This document shows, in pieces, positions 59,499 through 64,000 of a stretch of 64,000 nt of DNA. The first letter of the stretch is position 1; every line of letters begins with the position of its first letter. A model generated the notes under the pieces. It was not told the origin of the DNA. It ran no database searches and worked only from the letters and a program-made list of their open reading frames with translations. A program made the translations under genes and the position numbers. Source of the stretch: RGIG426 sp045598965 (GTDB lineage Bacteria > Bacillota > Clostridia > Oscillospirales > Acutalibacteraceae); the NCBI GenBank assembly GCA_045598965.1, contig JAZRVH010000013.1, positions 1 through 64,000 on the forward strand, read 5' to 3'.

Positions 59499-59530
59499 GC
59501 GTAGGTGGGCAGACTTCTACCCACCTACGC
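59499..59530 (-). promoter_or_regulatory. Terminator-like hairpin in the rpsL leader
   Basis: A perfect 11-bp GC-rich stem (59499-59509 and 59520-59530) with a 10-nt loop, followed on the minus strand by CCGAATAAATTTTTT. It starts within about 6 nt of the predicted transcript start and ends about 25 nt before the ribosome binding site. It could reduce transcription into rpsL, regulate translation or stabilise the 5' end. Confidence 0.8.
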
Positions 59531-59542
59531 AACCAAATATAC

Positions 59543-59571
59543 ATTTTAGCATACCCCTTTGCGGTTGTCAA
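59543..59571 (-). promoter_or_regulatory. SigA promoter of the rpsL-rpsG-fusA cluster
   Basis: On the minus strand TTGACA (59566-59571) and TAAAAT (59543-59548) are 17 nt apart. The -35 element overlaps one arm of an AAGCGAA/TTCGCTT inverted repeat (59570-59576 and 59589-59595). The 70-nt stretch between rpoC and this promoter has no good terminator. Confidence 0.92.
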
Positions 59572-59618
59572 GCGAATTTTTTCGTTTTTTCGCTTAAAAC
59601 CGTGCTTTTCAGCAGATT

Positions 59619-62600
59619 TTACTCCTCAGAGGCATCCGTGGCAGCCTCCGCCGCCAGTTCATCCTCGCCCTCCGCAAGCATACTACGCAGAGCGTTGACA
59701 TACGGATCATCGTCCGACGCATGGGTGTTGATAACCTCAACGTCGTTGTAGGTCTGAACGCCGGTACCGGCAGGAATCAGCTTACCGATGATGACGTTCT
59801 CTTTAAGACCGAGCAGCGGGTCAACCTTGCCCTTGATAGCGGCATCGGTGAGCACACGGGTGGTCTCCTGGAAGGAGGCCGCCGACAGGAAGCTGTCGGT
59901 AGCGAGAGCCGCCTTGGTAATACCGAGAAGCAGCGTTTCGTACTCGGCAAGGCGGAGGTTCTCCTCCCCTGCGTCGATACGTGCCTGCACCGCCGCATTC
60001 GCCATTTCCGCCTCAATGCGGTCGACGGTGGAACCGCCGATGAGCGTGGAGCTTCCCGCATCGCTGACGTAAACCTTGTGCATCATTTGACGCACGATGA
60101 CCTCGATGTGTTTATCGTTGATTTTAACGGATTGCAGACGGTAAGCACTCTGTACTTCCTCGGTCAGATAGTTCTGAACCGCCGTGGCACCGTTCACCGC
60201 CATAATGTCATGGGGGTTGATGGAACCATCCGTCAAACGGTCGCCCTTCATCACGTGGTCACCCTCGTGCACACGGATGTGCGTACCAAACGGAATCACA
60301 TAGGAGCGTTCATCCAGCTCGCCGTCTTTGTTGTTGGTAACCACCACGAGCTGTTTCTTTTTCTCCTCCGCAAAGCGAACATCACCCTCAATTTCGGTGA
60401 TGATGGCGTGGTTTTTCGGCTTGCGAGCCTCAAACAACTCCTCAACACGGGGAAGACCCTGAGTAATATCCTCACCGGACGCAATACCACCGGTGTGGAA
60501 CGTACGCATGGTCAGCTGGGTACCCGGCTCACCGATGGACTGAGCGGCAATGGTACCGACTGCCTCACCCACCGTAACCGGGTCGACGGTTGCCAAGTTG
60601 GCACCATAGCAGTGAGCACACACACCGTGTTTGGCGTGGCAGGTGAGCACCGAGCGGACACGCACTTTCATCGGCATACCGAATTCTTCCATTTGAGCGA
60701 CCATCGCTTCGGCGTCTCTCTCGCTCATCAGATGCTCACGGCTGAAGATGACTTCGCCGGTCTTCGGATTAACGAAATCCTCCGCCAAGAAACGGCCGGT
60801 CAAACGCTCAGGCAGCTTCTCAATAACGGTGTTACCGTCTTTAATTTCATAAACCTCAATACCCTCGTGAGTGCCGCAGTCACGCTCACGGATAATGACA
60901 TCCTGTGCCACGTCCACGAGACGACGGGTCAAGTAACCGGAGTCAGCCGTACGCAAAGCGGTATCTGCCAAACCTTTACGGGCACCACGGGAGGCGATGA
61001 AGTATTCGAAAACGTTAAGGCCTTCACGATAGTTTGCACGAATCGGCACCTCGATAGCACGACCGGAGGTGTTGGCAATCAAGCCACGCATACCGGCGAG
61101 CTGACGAATCTGAGCGGACGAACCACGAGCACCGGAATCCGCCATCATAAAGATGGGGTTGTACGGGTCCATGTTGTCGTTCAACGCCTCTCCCACCTTT
61201 TCGGTGGTCTCGTTCCACACACGAACCACATTGCGATAGCGTTCTTCCTCGCTCATAAGACCTTGCTCGAACACATCCACAATCTTGTCCACCTGGGCCT
61301 CGGCGTCGGCGATGATTTCCTTTTTCGCCGGCGGGATGGTAGCATCCATAACCGAAACGGTCAACGCCGCCACGGTGGAATAGTGATAGCCTTGGGATTT
61401 CACAGCATCCAGCACCTCGGAGGTGTCCGCCGGGCCGTGAACTTTAATGCATTTTTCAATGATCTTGGACAGCTCTTTCTTGCCGACCTTGAAATTGACT
61501 TCATACTCGAACAGATTGTCCGGGTTGGAACGATCCACAAAACCGAGGTCTTGCGGAATCGGACGGTTGAAGATGATACGACCGATCGTGGTCTCGACCA
61601 TGCGGGATTTCTCCTCGCCGTCGATAACCAGCGTACGGCGTACACGGATTTTTGCGTGCAAGCCGATAACGCCATTGTCGTACGCCATCTGAGCCTCATC
61701 CTCGTTACCAAACGCTTTGCCCTCGCCCAGTTCGCCCTCACGCTCGTAGGTCAAGTAATACGAACCGAGAACCATATCCTGGGTCGGCACCGCCACCGGT
61801 TTACCGTCGGACGGTTTCAGCAAGTTGCCGGCAGCCAACATCAAGAAGCGAGCCTCCGCCTGTGCCTCAGCAGACAGCGGCACGTGCACAGCCATTTGGT
61901 CGCCGTCGAAGTCGGCGTTAAAAGCGGTACACACGAGCGGATGCAGTTTAATGGCACGGCCCTCCACCAGCACCGGCTCAAACGCCTGAATGCCGAGGCG
62001 GTGAAGCGTAGGTGCACGGTTAAGCATAACCGGGTGGTCTTTAATAACGATTTCCAACGCATCCCACACATCCGGATGGACACGCTCCACCATCTTACGG
62101 GCAGATTTGATGTTGCCGGAAGCACCGGTTTCCACCAAACGTTTCATAACAAACGGTTTGAACAGCTCAAGAGCCATTTCTTTCGGCAGACCGCACTGAT
62201 ACATTTTCAGTTCCGGACCGACAACGATAACCGAACGACCGGAATAGTCCACACGTTTACCGAGCAGGTTCTGACGGAAACGACCCTGTTTACCTTTCAG
62301 AATATCCGAAAGGGATTTCAGCGGACGGTTGTTCGGGCCGGTAACCGGACGGCCACGACGGCCGTTGTCGATAAGGGCGTCCACCGCCTCTTGCAGCATA
62401 CGTTTCTCGTTGCGGACGATGATGTCCGGTGCACCGAGCTCCAGCAAACGCTGCAAACGGTTGTTGCGGTTAATCACACGACGATAAAGGTCGTTTAAGT
62501 CGGAGGTGGCAAAGCGGCCGCCATCCAACTGCACCATCGGACGAATATCCGGCGGGATAACCGGCACCACGTTCAGAATCATCCACTCGGGACGGTTGCC

Positions 62601-63257
62601 GGAAGCACGGAACGCCTCCACAACCTCCAAGCGTTTGATAATGCGGGCACGTTTTTGACCGTTGGAGTTTTCCAGTTCCTCTTTCAGTTCGGCGGCAAGC
62701 TCCTCAAGGTCAATTTCCGCAAGCAGTTTTTGGATGTATTCCGCACCCATTCCCGCTTCGAAATCGTCCTCGTATTTCTCACGCATATCCCGATAATCTT
62801 TCTCGCTCAAAATCTCTTTTTTCGCAAGAGGCGTAGAGCCCGGATCGGTCACGATATAGGAGGCAAAATAAAGAACATTCTCCAACTGACGGGGCGTAAT
62901 ATCCAGCATCAAGCCGATGCGGGACGGAATACCCTTGAAATACCAAATGTGAGACACCGGAGCCGCCAATTCAATGTGGCCCATACGCTCACGGCGAACT
63001 TTTGCACGGGTGACCTCCACGCCGCACTTGTCGCAGATTTTGCCTTTGAAGCGAATACGTTTATATTTGCCGCAATGGCATTCCCAGTCCTTCGTCGGTC
63101 CAAAGATACGCTCACAGAACAGGCCGTCCCGTTCCGGTTTGAGCGTACGATAGTTGATGGTTTCCGGTTTTTTCACTTCACCATACGACCAACTGCGAAT
63201 TTGGTCAGGAGAGGCAAGACCGATTTTAATGGAATCAAATACATTAAAGTTCATCAT
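59619..63257 (-). CDS. rpoC: DNA-directed RNA polymerase subunit beta'
   Basis: A 1212-residue catalytic subunit. The N-terminal zinc ribbon is CHCGKYKRIRFKGKICDKCG; the magnesium-binding loop is FNADFDGDQMAVH; the bridge-helix and trigger-loop region contain GARGSSAQIRQLAGMRGL and HTGGIA. The second zinc site CHAKHGVCAHCYG is near residue 860. The ATG at 63257 follows GGGGAG by 7 nt. Length is typical of Clostridia. 17 nt after rpoB. Confidence 0.99.
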   Translation of the reverse strand: MMNFNVFDSIKIGLASPDQIRSWSYGEVKKPETINYRTLKPERDGLFCERIFGPTKDWECHCGKYKRIRFKGKICDKCGVEVTRAKVRRERMGHIELAAPVSHIWYFKGIPSRIGLMLDITPRQLENVLYFASYIVTDPGSTPLAKKEILSEKDYRDMREKYEDDFEAGMGAEYIQKLLAEIDLEELAAELKEELENSNGQKRARIIKRLEVVEAFRASGNRPEWMILNVVPVIPPDIRPMVQLDGGRFATSDLNDLYRRVINRNNRLQRLLELGAPDIIVRNEKRMLQEAVDALIDNGRRGRPVTGPNNRPLKSLSDILKGKQGRFRQNLLGKRVDYSGRSVIVVGPELKMYQCGLPKEMALELFKPFVMKRLVETGASGNIKSARKMVERVHPDVWDALEIVIKDHPVMLNRAPTLHRLGIQAFEPVLVEGRAIKLHPLVCTAFNADFDGDQMAVHVPLSAEAQAEARFLMLAAGNLLKPSDGKPVAVPTQDMVLGSYYLTYEREGELGEGKAFGNEDEAQMAYDNGVIGLHAKIRVRRTLVIDGEEKSRMVETTIGRIIFNRPIPQDLGFVDRSNPDNLFEYEVNFKVGKKELSKIIEKCIKVHGPADTSEVLDAVKSQGYHYSTVAALTVSVMDATIPPAKKEIIADAEAQVDKIVDVFEQGLMSEEERYRNVVRVWNETTEKVGEALNDNMDPYNPIFMMADSGARGSSAQIRQLAGMRGLIANTSGRAIEVPIRANYREGLNVFEYFIASRGARKGLADTALRTADSGYLTRRLVDVAQDVIIRERDCGTHEGIEVYEIKDGNTVIEKLPERLTGRFLAEDFVNPKTGEVIFSREHLMSERDAEAMVAQMEEFGMPMKVRVRSVLTCHAKHGVCAHCYGANLATVDPVTVGEAVGTIAAQSIGEPGTQLTMRTFHTGGIASGEDITQGLPRVEELFEARKPKNHAIITEIEGDVRFAEEKKKQLVVVTNNKDGELDERSYVIPFGTHIRVHEGDHVMKGDRLTDGSINPHDIMAVNGATAVQNYLTEEVQSAYRLQSVKINDKHIEVIVRQMMHKVYVSDAGSSTLIGGSTVDRIEAEMANAAVQARIDAGEENLRLAEYETLLLGITKAALATDSFLSAASFQETTRVLTDAAIKGKVDPLLGLKENVIIGKLIPAGTGVQTYNDVEVINTHASDDDPYVNALRSMLAEGEDELAAEAATDASEE

Positions 63258-63274
63258 AGTGCAACTCCCCTTTC

Positions 63275-64000
63275 TCAAACATCGAGATCATCGTCAGCAC
63301 CGTCATCCGCACCGAAAAGTGCACTGAGAGCAGCACCGAGATCATCGTCTTCCGCTTCCGGTGCTTCCTCAACGGAATAGCCGGCCAGCTCGTTTTCATT
63401 CGTCACCATAGAGAACGCTTTGTCGTCCTCAATATCGCTGATGCGGAAATCGTCATCGTCATCCTCAAAGTTTTGTTTGAGGTCGATTTCGTTCTTATCC
63501 TTGTCCAAAACACGCACGTCAAGACCGAGCGATTGCAGCTCTTTGACAAGCACTTTAAAGGATTCCGGCACGCCGGATTGCGGCACGTTTTGACCTTTCA
63601 CGATAGCTTCATAGGTCTTTACACGTCCCACAACGTCATCCGACTTGACAGTAAGGATTTCCTGCAAGGTATACGCAGCACCGTAAGCTTCCAGTGCCCA
63701 CACCTCCATCTCACCGAAACGCTGACCGCCGAACTGGGCTTTACCGCCGAGCGGCTGTTGCGTAACGAGCGAGTACGGGCCGGTAGAACGAGCGTGAATC
63801 TTATCGTCAACCAAGTGGTGCAATTTAAGGAAGTACATATAACCGACGGTAACCGGGTTATCGAAGGCTTCACCGGTACGACCGTCATACAACGTAATCT
63901 TACCGTTACGCTCACGGCCGACTTCTTCGAGCATCTCTTGGATTTGATCCTCATGAGCACCGTCGAAAACCGGCGTCATAATCTTGATACCCTGAGCGGC
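63275..64000 (-). CDS. rpoB: DNA-directed RNA polymerase subunit beta, C-terminal part
   Basis: The last 241 residues of RpoB; the gene runs past the window end, so it is partial here by position, not by mutation. GIKIMTPVFDGAHEDQI, GRTGEAFDNPVTVGYMY, KLHHLVDDKIHARSTGPYSL and the FGEMEVWALEAYGAAYTLQE segments are the conserved clamp and switch regions that contact beta'. After this core comes a clostridial-type acidic tail of about 60 residues, with DDDDDFRISDIEDD and ADDGADDDLDV. Confidence 0.99.
   Translation of the reverse strand, partial: AAQGIKIMTPVFDGAHEDQIQEMLEEVGRERNGKITLYDGRTGEAFDNPVTVGYMYFLKLHHLVDDKIHARSTGPYSLVTQQPLGGKAQFGGQRFGEMEVWALEAYGAAYTLQEILTVKSDDVVGRVKTYEAIVKGQNVPQSGVPESFKVLVKELQSLGLDVRVLDKDKNEIDLKQNFEDDDDDFRISDIEDDKAFSMVTNENELAGYSVEEAPEAEDDDLGAALSALFGADDGADDDLDV

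Noticed and set aside
59721..62498. A 925-residue open frame on the plus strand opposite rpoC
   Set aside because: Same cause as above: stop-free antisense frame due to codon bias in rpoC.

Overview
The window looks like chromosomal DNA of a low-to-mid GC Firmicute of class Clostridia, probably a gut or rumen Oscillospirales/Ruminococcaceae-type bacterium. This rests on RNase M5, an HPr with both His15 and Ser46, a YlmC/YmxH-type sporulation-associated protein, TepA next to FtsK, a DUF3048 lipoprotein, group II ECF transporter genes, and a secreted protein ending in a type I dockerin. Gene density is high and nearly everything lies on the minus strand. Promoters are easy to see: fifteen SigA-type -35/-10 pairs are listed, fourteen with exactly 17 nt spacing and one with 16 nt. 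Start codons are often TTG or GTG behind strong AGGAGG-type ribosome binding sites.

Layout, low to high coordinates (transcription mostly runs the other way). 1-606: two tRNA-Ser genes with promoter and terminator, then an AT-rich gap. 607-6474: a DUF6062-like protein, an O-antigen-ligase-like membrane protein, YlmC, a 765-residue coiled-coil protein of unknown function, a GNAT acetyltransferase and a lone precorrin-2 dehydrogenase-like protein. 6568-12619: operon typA-comEC-holA-rnmV-rlmH. 12697-16734: a secreted dockerin protein with a pentapeptide-repeat stalk and a LysM-G5-M23 peptidase. 16751-20552: tepA-ftsK-lipoprotein. 20644-29402: a small plus-strand orphan gene, a polytopic membrane protein, pfkA, and alr-araC-dnaE. 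29392-32544: ptsH-uvrC-tlyA. 32671-39060: mtnN, a Re-citrate-synthase-like enzyme, phosphoglucomutase, a CDF metal exporter, rimM and trmD.

39079-41414 is the accessory part: a DUF896 protein, a short DtxR-like regulator, an IS200/IS605-type insertion sequence whose transposase ribosome binding site is buried in a long hairpin, and a barnase/barstar RNase-inhibitor pair. 41437-53705 is one long apparent operon, ruvC-ruvA-ruvB-methyltransferase-ecfA1-ecfA2-ecfT-truA-DUF5711-cvpA-like-cvpA-pgsA-clpE-like. 53745-54924 holds the DUF3048 lipoprotein. 54977-64000 is the classical rpoB-rpoC-rpsL-rpsG-fusA-tuf cluster, with rpoB cut by the window end.

Most genes are housekeeping: translation, replication and recombination, cell envelope and central metabolism. 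I did not find a clear multi-gene defence or biosynthetic novelty. The points most worth a second look are the 765-residue orphan, the 72-residue plus-strand protein with its own ribosome binding site and terminator, the ComEC with a degenerate metallo-beta-lactamase domain, the DtxR-like regulator with iron-type ligands but no C-terminal domain, the barnase/barstar pair beside an insertion sequence, and terminator-like hairpins lying just after the promoters of alr and rpsL.
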